Source: Psychroflexus maritimus
Lineage (GTDB): Bacteria > Bacteroidota > Bacteroidia > Flavobacteriales > Flavobacteriaceae
Length of the DNA stretch: 64,000 nucleotides
Direction: 5' to 3'
Assembly: GCF_011089875.1 (NCBI RefSeq)
Contig: NZ_JAANAS010000032.1
Coordinates: 1 to 64,000 of the forward strand
The translations under genes were made by a program, and so were the position numbers. The notes below the pieces were generated by a model. It was given only the letters and a program-made list of their open reading frames with translations, had not been told where the DNA came from and did no database searches. Below are positions 19,349 to 27,842 of the stretch, in pieces (position 1 is the stretch's first letter; each line of letters opens with the position of its first letter).

Positions 19349-21502
19349 ATGAAAAAATTTATATTAAGTGTCTTGGTAAGCGCTTCCTTGTTAAGTTGCC
19401 AGCAAAACACAGAAAAAGAATTAACGATGAACACAGCGAATCCTTTGCTAAAAACCGAATTTTCAACTCCTTTTGAAGTACCCCCATTCAACGATTTACA
19501 GCCTGCACATTTTGAAGAAGCCATGCTGAAAGGTATGGAGGAACAAAAAGAAGAAATTCAATTAATTATTGATCAGACTGATGCCCCAACATGGAAAAAT
19601 ACGATTCTTCCAATGGAAAATTCAGGCAAGACCTTCGCTAGAGCTAGTCGAATTTTTTATAATCTTAACTCTTCGCATACCAATGATGAAATTCAAGAAA
19701 TAGCCAGAAGTATGTCGGCTGAATCAGCGGCTCATTCTGATTTTATTTATATGAATTTAGAGTTGTTTGAACGCGTTTCTTCTGTTTGGGAGGATAATCA
19801 AGAAAGCTCAGAATTAAGTCCACAGCAGTTTAAAGTCCTTGAAAACACTTACAAACGCTTTGTAAGAAGTGGAGCAGTTTTAGAAAAAGAAGCCCAGGTG
19901 CAACTGGCTGAAATCAATGCCAAAATTGCAGAAATGACCACCCAATTTGGTCAAAATATTCTTTCTGATACAAATGATTTTTCACTTTTAATTGATGATG
20001 AAAAACGGCTTAGCGGTATTCCTGCCTCATTGATTGAAGCGGCCAAGAAACGAGCAAAAGAAAATGATTATGAAACGAAGTGGATGTTTACGCTTCAAAA
20101 TTCGAATGTCATGCCTATCTTAGCTTATGCTGAAGATCGTGAATTGCGAAAAGAAATCTACAAAGCCTACAAAAATAGAGGGAACAACGACAATGACTTC
20201 AATAATTCTCAATTGGCGATTGATTTGGCCAATTTACGCTTAGAAAAAGCTAATTTACTTGGATTTGACACCTATGCAGACTATGCATTAGAAAATACAA
20301 TGGCTAAAGATAGAAACACGGTAGAAGCGTTTCTAGAAAAACTTTGGAAGCCAGCTTTGATTGTTGCTGAAAAAGAACACCAAAATATTGCCCAGCAATT
20401 AGTTCAAGATGGAATTGAAGATGAAGTTCAACCTTGGGATTACAAATTTTACCTTGAACAAATTAAAAAAGATGAATTTGAAATCAATAACCAGGAAGTA
20501 GCTGAATACTTTAGTTTAGCACAAGTACGAGATGGTATTTTTACTGTGACTGATAAACTTTTTGGACTTCAATTTAAAGAGTTAGAAGATGTTCCTGTAT
20601 ATCATGAAGAGGTTAGTGCTTGGGAAGTAACGGAAAAAGATGGTACGCATGTAGGTGTTTTATACATGGATATGCACCCAAGAAGTTCAAAACGCAGTGG
20701 GGCATGGATGACTAGCTTTAGACCGCAGTCTGTAAAAGATGGCGAGCGTTATGCTCCAGTGATTTCAATCAATTGCAATTTTACTGAAGCTACATCAAGC
20801 AAACCTTCCTTGCTTACTTTTGATGAGGTAACAACGTTTTTCCACGAATTTGGACATGCGCTTCACGGACTTCTTTCAAATGTTGAATATGAAAGTTTAG
20901 CGGGTACAAGTGTGCCTAGAGATTTTGTTGAATTGCCTTCTCAAGTAATGGAAAATTGGGCTACCGATCCAGAAGTATTAAAAATGTATGCTTTCCATTA
21001 CGAATCGGGCGAAGTAATTCCTGATGAGTTAATTAACAAACTTGAAGAATTAAGTACTTTTGGTCAAGGTTTTGCTACAACAGAGTATTTAGCTTCTTCG
21101 CTTTTAGATATGAATTATCATACTATAGAAGTTCCTCTTAAGGTAGATGCATCCACATTTGAAGTGGAAACTTTAAATGAAGCAGGTTTACCTTCTTCCA
21201 TTACGGCAAGACATAGTAGTACACATTTTGCCCATATTTTTGCAGGCGGATATTCTGCGGGATACTATTCATACATTTGGTCAGGGGTATTAGATTCGGA
21301 TGCATTTGATCAATTTAAGCAAACTGAATTGTTCAATCAAGAAAAGGCAAAATCCTTTAGAGAAAACATTTTAGAAACTGGCGGCACTGAAGAGCCTATG
21401 GAATTGTACAAGCGTTTTAGAGGTTCTGAGCCAAGTATTGAACCACTTTTAAAGAAAAGAGGTTTGGATGTAGAAAGCTATGATGATGAGTTAAAAGGTT
21501 AG
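19349..21502 (+). CDS. dcp: Peptidyl-dipeptidase Dcp (M3 metallopeptidase), lipoprotein form
   Basis: Zinc peptidase releasing dipeptides from the C-terminus of oligopeptides. The 717-residue protein starts with a signal peptide and lipobox (Ala-Ser-Leu-Leu-Ser-Cys17), so it is membrane-anchored in the periplasm or at the surface rather than cytosolic as in E. coli. The M3 active site FFHEFGHALHG (HEXXH near residue 499) is intact, with the downstream Glu region SLAGTSVPRDFVELPSQ and the substrate-binding region HIFAGGYSAGYYSYIWS typical of Dcp/oligopeptidase A. Monocistronic; followed by a terminator shared with the convergent aminotransferase gene. Confidence 0.93.
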   Translation: MKKFILSVLVSASLLSCQQNTEKELTMNTANPLLKTEFSTPFEVPPFNDLQPAHFEEAMLKGMEEQKEEIQLIIDQTDAPTWKNTILPMENSGKTFARASRIFYNLNSSHTNDEIQEIARSMSAESAAHSDFIYMNLELFERVSSVWEDNQESSELSPQQFKVLENTYKRFVRSGAVLEKEAQVQLAEINAKIAEMTTQFGQNILSDTNDFSLLIDDEKRLSGIPASLIEAAKKRAKENDYETKWMFTLQNSNVMPILAYAEDRELRKEIYKAYKNRGNNDNDFNNSQLAIDLANLRLEKANLLGFDTYADYALENTMAKDRNTVEAFLEKLWKPALIVAEKEHQNIAQQLVQDGIEDEVQPWDYKFYLEQIKKDEFEINNQEVAEYFSLAQVRDGIFTVTDKLFGLQFKELEDVPVYHEEVSAWEVTEKDGTHVGVLYMDMHPRSSKRSGAWMTSFRPQSVKDGERYAPVISINCNFTEATSSKPSLLTFDEVTTFFHEFGHALHGLLSNVEYESLAGTSVPRDFVELPSQVMENWATDPEVLKMYAFHYESGEVIPDELINKLEELSTFGQGFATTEYLASSLLDMNYHTIEVPLKVDASTFEVETLNEAGLPSSITARHSSTHFAHIFAGGYSAGYYSYIWSGVLDSDAFDQFKQTELFNQEKAKSFRENILETGGTEEPMELYKRFRGSEPSIEPLLKKRGLDVESYDDELKG

Positions 21503-21533
21503 TTTTTCTCAGTTTCATAAAAAGCATAAAAAA

Positions 21534-21563
21534 AATCGGTTGAGAAATTCAGCCGATTTTTTT
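21534..21563. terminator. Bidirectional terminator between dcp and the aminotransferase
   Basis: aatcggttga (21534-21543) pairs with tcagccgatt (21549-21558) with one wobble. It is preceded by an A run and followed by a T run, so it can act on both strands. Confidence 0.85.
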
Positions 21564-21582
21564 ATGGAAATTGTTTTGTAGT

Positions 21583-22767
21583 TTAACTGAGTAATTTCTG
21601 AATTCTATCAAAAGCATTTTTAATATCAGCCTCACTGGCGGCATAAGAGATTCTGATACAATCTGGATTGCCAAAGGCTTTTCCTGTTACTGTTGCTACG
21701 TTGGCTTCTTCAAGTAGAAGCATGCTGAAATCTGAAGCATCATGTATCGTTTTTCCTTTGATGGTTTTTCCGAAGTAATGAGCCACATTAGGGAATACAT
21801 AAAAAGCTCCTTCAGGTTCATTACAAGTAAAACCTGGAATTTGATTTACTAAATCTAAAGTAAGTTTTCTTCGCTCTTTAAACTTGTCAATCATGTATTG
21901 TATTTTCTCAACTGGAGCGTCTAAAGCCGCTATCACGGCACGTTGAGCAATACAATTTGCACCACTTGTTACTTGACCTTGTAGTTTTGTGCAAGCTTTG
22001 GCAATGTATTCTGGTGCACCTATAAATCCAATTCGCCAGCCTGTCATAGAAAAGGCTTTTGATACTCCGTTTACAGTTACTGTTCGCTCGTTCATAAAAT
22101 CGATTTGAGCCATAGAGAATTTGTTTCCTGAGAAATTAATGTGTTCGTAAATTTCATCACTTACCACAATAATTTGAGGATGTTTTTTAAGTACCTCTGC
22201 CAATGCTCTTAATTCGTTTTCACTATAAATTGAACCGCTTGGGTTGCAAGGTGATGAATACCAAAGCATTTTTGTTTTAGGTGTAATTGCTTCTTCTAAT
22301 TGCGCTGCAGACATTTTGAAGTCGGTAGCTACACTTGTAGGAACTTCAATGGGTTTTGCTCCGGTAAGCTTTACAATATCTGCATAACTTACCCAATACG
22401 GACAAGGTAAAATAACTTCATCGCCAGGATTTAAAATGGCATTGGCTAAGTTATATAGAGACTGTTTTGCTCCTGTGGAAACAACAATTTGAGATAATTG
22501 ATAATCAAGTTGATTATCTCTCTTGAATTTGTTTTTAATACTTTCCTTAAGCTCTTTGTAACCATCAACTGGAGTGTAAGAATGATAATCTGCGTTAATG
22601 GCTTCAATTGCTGCATTTTTTATAAAATCAGGTGTAGTAAAGTCGGGTTCACCTAAACTCAAACCAATAATATCTTTACCTGCTTCTTTTAATTCTCGCG
22701 CTTTTGCTGCCATGGCTAAGGTTGCCGAAGTTTGCAATCGGTTAACCTGATCAGAAAGTTGGTTCAT
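21583..22767 (-). CDS. Pyridoxal-phosphate aminotransferase (aspartate aminotransferase type)
   Basis: A 394-residue fold-type I aminotransferase of the I-gamma subgroup, probably using aspartate/2-oxoglutarate. Motifs include GLSLGEPDFTTP near the N-terminus (substrate carboxylate region), STGAKQSLYN (PLP phosphate), YSSPCNPSGSIYS, VVSDEIYEHI (Asp and Tyr contacting the cofactor) and NGVSKAFSMTGWRIG with the Schiff-base Lys near residue 236. CIRISYAAS near the end contains the conserved Arg. The exact substrate (aspartate, or prephenate in the bifunctional relatives) cannot be told. It lies 14 nt downstream of the desaturase gene, which reads the same way. Confidence 0.88.
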   Translation of the reverse strand: MNQLSDQVNRLQTSATLAMAAKARELKEAGKDIIGLSLGEPDFTTPDFIKNAAIEAINADYHSYTPVDGYKELKESIKNKFKRDNQLDYQLSQIVVSTGAKQSLYNLANAILNPGDEVILPCPYWVSYADIVKLTGAKPIEVPTSVATDFKMSAAQLEEAITPKTKMLWYSSPCNPSGSIYSENELRALAEVLKKHPQIIVVSDEIYEHINFSGNKFSMAQIDFMNERTVTVNGVSKAFSMTGWRIGFIGAPEYIAKACTKLQGQVTSGANCIAQRAVIAALDAPVEKIQYMIDKFKERRKLTLDLVNQIPGFTCNEPEGAFYVFPNVAHYFGKTIKGKTIHDASDFSMLLLEEANVATVTGKAFGNPDCIRISYAASEADIKNAFDRIQKLLS

Positions 22768-22781
22768 TGAAAATCTATTTT

Positions 22782-23876
22782 TTAAGTTAATTGAGGTTGC
22801 CTTCCTAATTCTTTAAGGTGTTTAAAATGAGAGATAATTGCCTTTCGGGTAGATTGATATTCTTTGTAAGGTAAATCAAATTCAGCAGTTGTTCTCTTCA
22901 CTATTTCTCTAATTTTTGAGTAGTGAATATGACTGATATTTGGAAAAATATGATGTTCTACTTGGTGATTAAGGCCCCCAGCAAACCAATTCATAAACTT
23001 ATTTTCAGTAGAAAAATTACTTGTTGTAAATAATTGATGCGTTACCCAAGAGTGCGCAAGTTTTCCTTCTTCATCTGGCAAAGGCATTTCAGTATCTTCA
23101 ACTACATGAGCAAGCTGAAATATAATGCTTAATATTAGGCCTGCGGTATAATGCATCATTAAAAAACCAAGAACAATAACCCACCAACTAACATCTGTAA
23201 ATACAATAGGCAGTACAATCCAAATAGCTACATAGGCAATTTTTGCTAAAACAACAGTTGACCATTGCTTTAGTGGACTTGGAAGTTTACCGTAAGATAA
23301 TTTCTTTTTTAGATAGCGTTTGGATTGTTTAAAATCGGTAGTAATAGCCCAATTGATAGTAAGTAGTCCATACAAAAACACAGAATAAATATGTTGAAAT
23401 TTATGGAATTTGCGCCACTGACTTTCTTGTGAAAATCGTATAATTCTTCCCGCTTCTAAATCTTCATCATGTCCGTGAATATTAGTATAAGTATGGTGTA
23501 ACACATTGTGTTGAACCTGCCAATTGTAAACATTTCCAGCAAGCAAATAAATGCTAGCACCCATTAATTTATTAATCCAATTGTATTTAGAATAAGTACC
23601 GTGGTTTCCATCATGCATTACGTTCATACCTACGCCAGCCATTCCAACTCCCATAACAATAAATAAGGATAATTTAACCAAAACAGGCCAGGAAGTAGCT
23701 ATGATAAAATACATAGGAACTAAAAGCAATGAGAACATTATACCTGTTTTTAGGTATAATTTCCAATTACCATTTTTTGAAATATTATTTTCTTTAAAGT
23801 ATTCGTTTACACGTTTGTTAAGGGTTCTTACAAAATCTCTTGAATGTTTTCTAGAAAACCTAATTTGATTTGACAT
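22782..23876 (-). CDS. Membrane fatty acid desaturase
   Basis: A 364-residue integral membrane di-iron desaturase introducing a double bond into acyl chains. The three histidine boxes are intact: HDGNH (with HGTYS), HNVLHH and the third box HQVEHH in GGLNHQVEHHIFP, where Gln replaces the first His as in front-end and linoleoyl-type desaturases. There is no cytochrome b5 domain. About four hydrophobic helices surround the boxes (e.g. residues 45-85 and 205-255). Likely role: membrane fluidity or polyunsaturated lipid formation; regioselectivity is unknown. A TATTTTTG -7 element lies upstream. Confidence 0.9.
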   Translation of the reverse strand: MSNQIRFSRKHSRDFVRTLNKRVNEYFKENNISKNGNWKLYLKTGIMFSLLLVPMYFIIATSWPVLVKLSLFIVMGVGMAGVGMNVMHDGNHGTYSKYNWINKLMGASIYLLAGNVYNWQVQHNVLHHTYTNIHGHDEDLEAGRIIRFSQESQWRKFHKFQHIYSVFLYGLLTINWAITTDFKQSKRYLKKKLSYGKLPSPLKQWSTVVLAKIAYVAIWIVLPIVFTDVSWWVIVLGFLMMHYTAGLILSIIFQLAHVVEDTEMPLPDEEGKLAHSWVTHQLFTTSNFSTENKFMNWFAGGLNHQVEHHIFPNISHIHYSKIREIVKRTTAEFDLPYKEYQSTRKAIISHFKHLKELGRQPQLT

Positions 23877-23896
23877 ATATAAAATTCAATTTGAAA

Positions 23897-23904
23897 CAAA
23901 AATA
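23897..23904 (-). promoter_or_regulatory. -7 element for the desaturase gene
   Basis: On the minus strand TATTTTTG, about 20 nt ahead of the ATG at 23876; matches TAnnTTTG. Confidence 0.5.
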
Positions 23905-23967
23905 AGCTTTAAAGTTCAACTAAATTAATTTTTTATGTGAAAGTTTAATTTAACTGACAATCATTAG

Positions 23968-23975
23968 TATTTTTG
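23968..23975 (+). promoter_or_regulatory. -7 element for rsmG-tlpA
   Basis: TATTTTTG followed by C, only 14 nt before the GTG start at 23989. The predicted transcript start (about 23982) leaves almost no leader. Confidence 0.6.
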
Positions 23976-23988
23976 CAAATAAAAAAGA

Positions 23989-24612
23989 GTGGATCAAATT
24001 AATCACTACTTCCCAAGTTTAACCGAAGATCAGATTCAAAAAATTAGACAAATAGCTGATTTGTATAAAGATTGGAATCAAAAAATAAATGTTGTTTCTA
24101 GAAAAGATATTGATGAAATATACACTAGGCATGTACTTCACTCCCTAGCCATAGCTAAGATACTTCAGTTTAATCCGGGTACTAAAGTTTTAGACGTAGG
24201 AACAGGTGGCGGTTTTCCAGGAATTCCTTTAGCTATTATGTTTCCAGAAGTTCATTTTACTTTAATTGATAGTATTGGGAAAAAAATTAAAGTTGTAGAT
24301 GAAGTAGTAGAAGGTTTACAACTTCAAAATGTTAAAAGTGTAAATGACCGTGTTGAAAACTTAGACAATCAATTTGATTTTATTGTGAGTAGAGCTGTGG
24401 CCGCTATGCCTACTTTTACACATTGGGTGAAGGGGAAAATTAAACCAAAATCATCACATTCTGTAAAAAATGGAATTCTTTATTTGAAAGGAGGCGATTT
24501 AACAGAAGAGCTTCAAGGATATAAAACAGCTGAAATTTTCCCTATTCAGAATTATTTTGAAGATGAATTTTTTGAAACCAAAAAAGTGGTTTATTTACCA
24601 AGAAAAAGATAA
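23989..24612 (+). CDS. rsmG: 16S rRNA (guanine527-N7)-methyltransferase
   Basis: S-adenosylmethionine-dependent methylation of 16S rRNA G527. The 207-residue protein starts at GTG 23989; no in-frame ATG precedes the conserved N-terminal region. The SAM-binding loop VLDVGTGGGFPGIPLAI is at about residues 65-80. WNQKINVVSRKD and the IYTRHVLHSLAI segment are family signatures, and FDFIVSRAVAAMP is the motif IV region. Its stop overlaps the start of the TlpA-like gene (TAATG), showing translational coupling. Confidence 0.95.
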   Translation: MDQINHYFPSLTEDQIQKIRQIADLYKDWNQKINVVSRKDIDEIYTRHVLHSLAIAKILQFNPGTKVLDVGTGGGFPGIPLAIMFPEVHFTLIDSIGKKIKVVDEVVEGLQLQNVKSVNDRVENLDNQFDFIVSRAVAAMPTFTHWVKGKIKPKSSHSVKNGILYLKGGDLTEELQGYKTAEIFPIQNYFEDEFFETKKVVYLPRKR

Positions 24613-25199
24613 TGGGAAAAAGTAAAGATTTTGATTTAAAGAAATGGTTCAAAAAACATTGGAGCAATTTATTGTTTGCTATTTTTTTAATTTTGATGCT
24701 TATACCAGCTACAAGAACGCCTATTCAGGTTACAGTTAATAGAGTTTTTTCATTTTCTCCATCCATTATTTCGGAAGATAAACAAGAGATTTTAAATACT
24801 TTTGAATGGCAATTGATTGATTTAGAAGGGAATGAAATTAACCTGAGTAATTCTAAAAATGAAGTGATTCTCATTAATGTTTGGGCTACTTGGTGTCCGC
24901 CGTGTATTGCTGAAATGCCATCGTTACAGGAACTTTACAACGATTATAAAGATCAAGTTGATTTTTATTTTATAGCCAATGATAAGCCTGAGGCAGTTAA
25001 GAAGTTTCTTGCCAAACACAAGTATAACTTCCCTGTATTTATGCAAGCCTCTAACGCGCCAAATCAATTACAATCTAATTCCTTACCTACCACTTTTTTA
25101 ATAGATCAACAGGGAAATATTTTGGTCGATAAAACCGGAGCTGCCAATTGGAATTCAAGCAGCTTTAGAGCAAAACTAGATGATTTACTAAATCGGTGA
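24612..25199 (+). CDS. TlpA-like membrane-anchored thioredoxin
   Basis: A 195-residue periplasmic thiol-disulfide oxidoreductase held by one N-terminal membrane helix (about residues 17-33, LLFAIFLILMLIPA). The thioredoxin-like domain covers about 70-195. The active site WATWCPPC is at about 92-99, and the cis-Pro is in NSLPTTFLID. It probably keeps periplasmic Cys reduced, for example for cytochrome c maturation, but no ccm genes are nearby. The ATG overlaps the rsmG stop by one base. Confidence 0.9.
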   Translation: MGKSKDFDLKKWFKKHWSNLLFAIFLILMLIPATRTPIQVTVNRVFSFSPSIISEDKQEILNTFEWQLIDLEGNEINLSNSKNEVILINVWATWCPPCIAEMPSLQELYNDYKDQVDFYFIANDKPEAVKKFLAKHKYNFPVFMQASNAPNQLQSNSLPTTFLIDQQGNILVDKTGAANWNSSSFRAKLDDLLNR

Positions 25200-25561
25200 T
25201 TTATAGATTGCTGTTTAAAACTGATTAATCTATTACATTCAACAAGGACTTTCATTTACTGCGTTAATTTACATCACGATAGCTAAGGCTATGCTTTAAA
25301 AATTTTCTTTTAACTGAATACCCTTATTGATTTTTACATTGTGATTTTAATCGAACTTAGGTTAATAAAAAAAGATAACTTCTGTTTTTGCTAATAAAGT
25401 TAGAAAAAATCGGTGTACCCACTTTATTAAACTATTTTTTCTAAATTGCAATGGCCAATGGCGAAGCTTCTTATTTGATTTGTTTATAAATTAAACCAAT
25501 TAGCCTTAGACTTTTATTATAAACTTATTAAATTTGCTTCTTATAATTAGAAAAAACTTAA
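25200..25561. other. Non-coding region upstream of the sugar-lipid operon
   Basis: About 360 nt, AT-rich. It holds the operon promoter (25529-25536) at its right end. I see no terminator with a T tract, no repeats and no structured leader. Confidence 0.5.
25529..25536 (+). promoter_or_regulatory. -7 element of the four-gene sugar-lipid operon
   Basis: TAAATTTG followed by C (TAnnTTTG), 26 nt upstream of the GTG start at 25562. Confidence 0.6.
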
Positions 25562-26518
25562 GTGAAGGTATTAATTACAGGCGTTGCAGGTTTTATAGGT
25601 TCTCATATGGCAGAATGCCTTCATAGTAAGGGTTTTCAAGTAGAAGGCATTGATGATTTTAATACTTACTATTCTAGCAAGCTAAAACACATCAATGCAG
25701 AAGAATTAAAATTTTCGGGTATAAAAATCTGGGAAGGTGATTTAACACAGGCTTCGCTTTATCATAAATTAGCTAAAGACTTTGATTTTATTATACACTT
25801 TGCAGCACAACCAGGAATTGCTGCCACAAGCAGCTTTGAAAGTTACCTGCAAAAAAATGTAGTAGCTACACAAAGGTTACTTCAGTTTGCTAAACAACAA
25901 ACTCATTTAAAGCAGTTCATAAATATAGCCACTTCCTCTATTTATGGTAAATTTGCCACACAATCTGAAGATGCAGCACCGGCGCCAACTTCTCATTATG
26001 GTGTTACCAAACTTGCTGCTGAACAATTGGTTTTAGCTGAACATAGACTTGGGAATCTAAAGGCATGTTCTCTTCGATTATACTCGGTTTATGGGCCTAG
26101 AGAAAGGCCCGATAAACTTTACACCAAATTAATGGCTGCCGGAGTTCATGATGAAAAATTTCCACTATTTGAAGGGAGTAAACTTCACAGGCGGAGTTTT
26201 ACTTATGTTTCTGATATTGTTGATGGTATTTTTTTATGTATAGAAGAACATAGTCAAACTTACGGAGAAATAATAAACCTTGGAAGCCCAGAACAACGCA
26301 CCACAGAAGAAGGAATTCTCACTGTTGAAAAATTACTAAATAAGCCAATTGAAATTAAGGTATTGCCTCCAAGAAATGCCGATCAACAAGAAACTGTTGC
26401 AAAAATCAACAAAGCCAAAATCTTGTTAGGCTACCAACCTAAAACAAGTTTGGAGATAGGTTTACAAAAGCAATTAAACTGGTATAAAGATTTAATTAAA
26501 AAGCATGGAAGAATATAA
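25562..26518 (+). CDS. NAD-dependent nucleotide-sugar epimerase/dehydratase
   Basis: A 318-residue extended SDR enzyme acting on a nucleotide sugar in the cytoplasm; it most resembles UDP-glucuronate 4-epimerases. GTG start at 25562. It shows the NAD-binding GVAGFIGSH, the IHFAAQPGI region, the Ser of IATSSIYG, the catalytic YGVTK, and the RLYSVYGPRERPD and RRSFTYVSDIV segments typical of this subgroup. It overlaps the following GT2 gene by 14 nt, so the enzyme probably makes the sugar donor for that transferase. The exact sugar is not determinable. Confidence 0.85.
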   Translation: MKVLITGVAGFIGSHMAECLHSKGFQVEGIDDFNTYYSSKLKHINAEELKFSGIKIWEGDLTQASLYHKLAKDFDFIIHFAAQPGIAATSSFESYLQKNVVATQRLLQFAKQQTHLKQFINIATSSIYGKFATQSEDAAPAPTSHYGVTKLAAEQLVLAEHRLGNLKACSLRLYSVYGPRERPDKLYTKLMAAGVHDEKFPLFEGSKLHRRSFTYVSDIVDGIFLCIEEHSQTYGEIINLGSPEQRTTEEGILTVEKLLNKPIEIKVLPPRNADQQETVAKINKAKILLGYQPKTSLEIGLQKQLNWYKDLIKKHGRI

Positions 26519-27227
26519 ATTGACTATTGTAATTCCGGTTTATAACGAATACGACAACTTAAACCGACTTACAAAAACTTTTAAAAATTATCTTCAAAAT
26601 CCTACTTTGGCAAGCAAGGTGCTATTTGTGAACGATGGTTCTAAAGATAATAGCCTAGAACTAATCAAAGAAATTTGTGCAGAAGACCCAAGATTTACTT
26701 TTTTGAATTTTACTCAAAACTTTGGATTAAGTGCAGCCATTAAAGCAGGTTTTGACCATGTTGATACACCTTATACAGGCTACATAGATGCAGATTTACA
26801 AACCGACCCAGAGGAGTTCAACTTACTAGCTAAATTTGTTGACGAGTATCACTTGGTAACCGGAAATAGAAATAAGGATAGAAAGGATAGTTTTGTGAAA
26901 AACACGAGTTCTAAAATAGCTAACGGCATACGAAGACTCTTTACAAAAGACGGCATGGATGACACAGGTTGCCCGTTAAAAATTATCCATACTTCCTATG
27001 CTCAAAAAATTCCAATGTTTAAAGGTTTACATCGTTTTTTACCAGCAATGATATTGTTGCAAAATGGAAAAATTAAACAAGTTGATGTAAAGCATTTCCC
27101 AAGAATAGCAGGACAAGCCAACTTCGGACTCCTCAACCGTCTTGTTGGACCACTAATGGATTGTTTTGCCTATCTGTGGATGAAAAAAAAATACATTAAC
27201 TATCAAGTAAAAGATAAAAATTGTTGA
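26505..27227 (+). CDS. Family 2 glycosyltransferase (polyprenyl-phosphate type)
   Basis: A 240-residue GT-A fold transferase that moves a sugar from a nucleotide to a polyprenyl-phosphate carrier in related DPM1/ArnC/GtrB proteins. Motifs: TIVIPVYNEYDNL, VNDGSKDNS and the metal-binding DADLQTDP (DxD). DTGCPLKI and FLPAMILLQNG are also shared with ArnC-like enzymes. Unlike ArnC it has no clear C-terminal pair of membrane helices (the tail is one short hydrophobic stretch); the next gene supplies a membrane partner. It overlaps the epimerase by 14 nt and the LAB_N gene by 7 nt. Confidence 0.88.
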   Translation: MEEYKLTIVIPVYNEYDNLNRLTKTFKNYLQNPTLASKVLFVNDGSKDNSLELIKEICAEDPRFTFLNFTQNFGLSAAIKAGFDHVDTPYTGYIDADLQTDPEEFNLLAKFVDEYHLVTGNRNKDRKDSFVKNTSSKIANGIRRLFTKDGMDDTGCPLKIIHTSYAQKIPMFKGLHRFLPAMILLQNGKIKQVDVKHFPRIAGQANFGLLNRLVGPLMDCFAYLWMKKKYINYQVKDKNC

Positions 27228-27838
27228 ATAGCTGGATTGTTTATAGCATAGGTTTTGTTGCGCAGTTATTATTTTCTGCTAGAACCCTATACCAGTGGCT
27301 TTCTTCAGAAAAAAAGAAAACAGTTGTTGCACCTAGATATTTCTGGCAAATAAGTCTTTTTGCTTCGTTCCTGTTATTTGCTTATGGTTATCTTAGAAAC
27401 GATTTCGCTATCATGCTAGGTCAATCATTAACTTATTTCATTTACATAAGAAATATTCAGCTGGAAAAACAATGGCATAAATTTCCACTATTTGCTAGAA
27501 TTTTTCTTCTTGTTTTTCCATTATTAGTGGGCTTGTTTTATTTTAATAACAATAGAATAGACACTTATTACCTCTTCAATAAAGAAGAAATCTCTACATT
27601 TCTTTTGATTTTAGGAGTTTTAAGTCAGCTGTTATTTGTTTCTCGATTTATTTATCAATGGATTTACTCAGAACGAAGAAAACTTTCTAGCTTGCCTAAA
27701 GGCTTTTGGGTTATTAGCCTAGCAGGTGCAAGTCTTATTCTCCTTTATGGAATACTTCGAAAAGACCCCGTTTTAATTGCTGGTCATAGCTTTGGGCTAT
27801 TTGTTTATCTACGCAATTTAATTTTACTTAAAAAATAG
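27221..27838 (+). CDS. Tandem LAB_N (lipid A biosynthesis N-terminal-like) membrane protein
   Basis: A 205-residue membrane protein made of two copies of a ~90-residue module, each with about three helices. Copy 1 has ARTLYQWLSSEKKK, then YFWQIS, YGYLRND and YIRNIQL. Copy 2 has SRFIYQWIYSERRK, then GFWVIS, YGILRKD and YLRNLIL. The shared Gln-Trp-x-x-Ser-Glu-(K/R)-(K/R)-K and Tyr-Gly-x-Leu-Arg signatures are those of the LAB_N domain found at the front of some lipid A disaccharide synthases. It starts at TTG 27221 (or 27224), overlapping the GT2 stop. Its place between a lipid-linked transferase and an ArnT-like enzyme suggests a flippase or scaffold role (inference). Confidence 0.8.
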   Translation: MLNSWIVYSIGFVAQLLFSARTLYQWLSSEKKKTVVAPRYFWQISLFASFLLFAYGYLRNDFAIMLGQSLTYFIYIRNIQLEKQWHKFPLFARIFLLVFPLLVGLFYFNNNRIDTYYLFNKEEISTFLLILGVLSQLLFVSRFIYQWIYSERRKLSSLPKGFWVISLAGASLILLYGILRKDPVLIAGHSFGLFVYLRNLILLKK

Positions 27839-27842
27839 ATTG

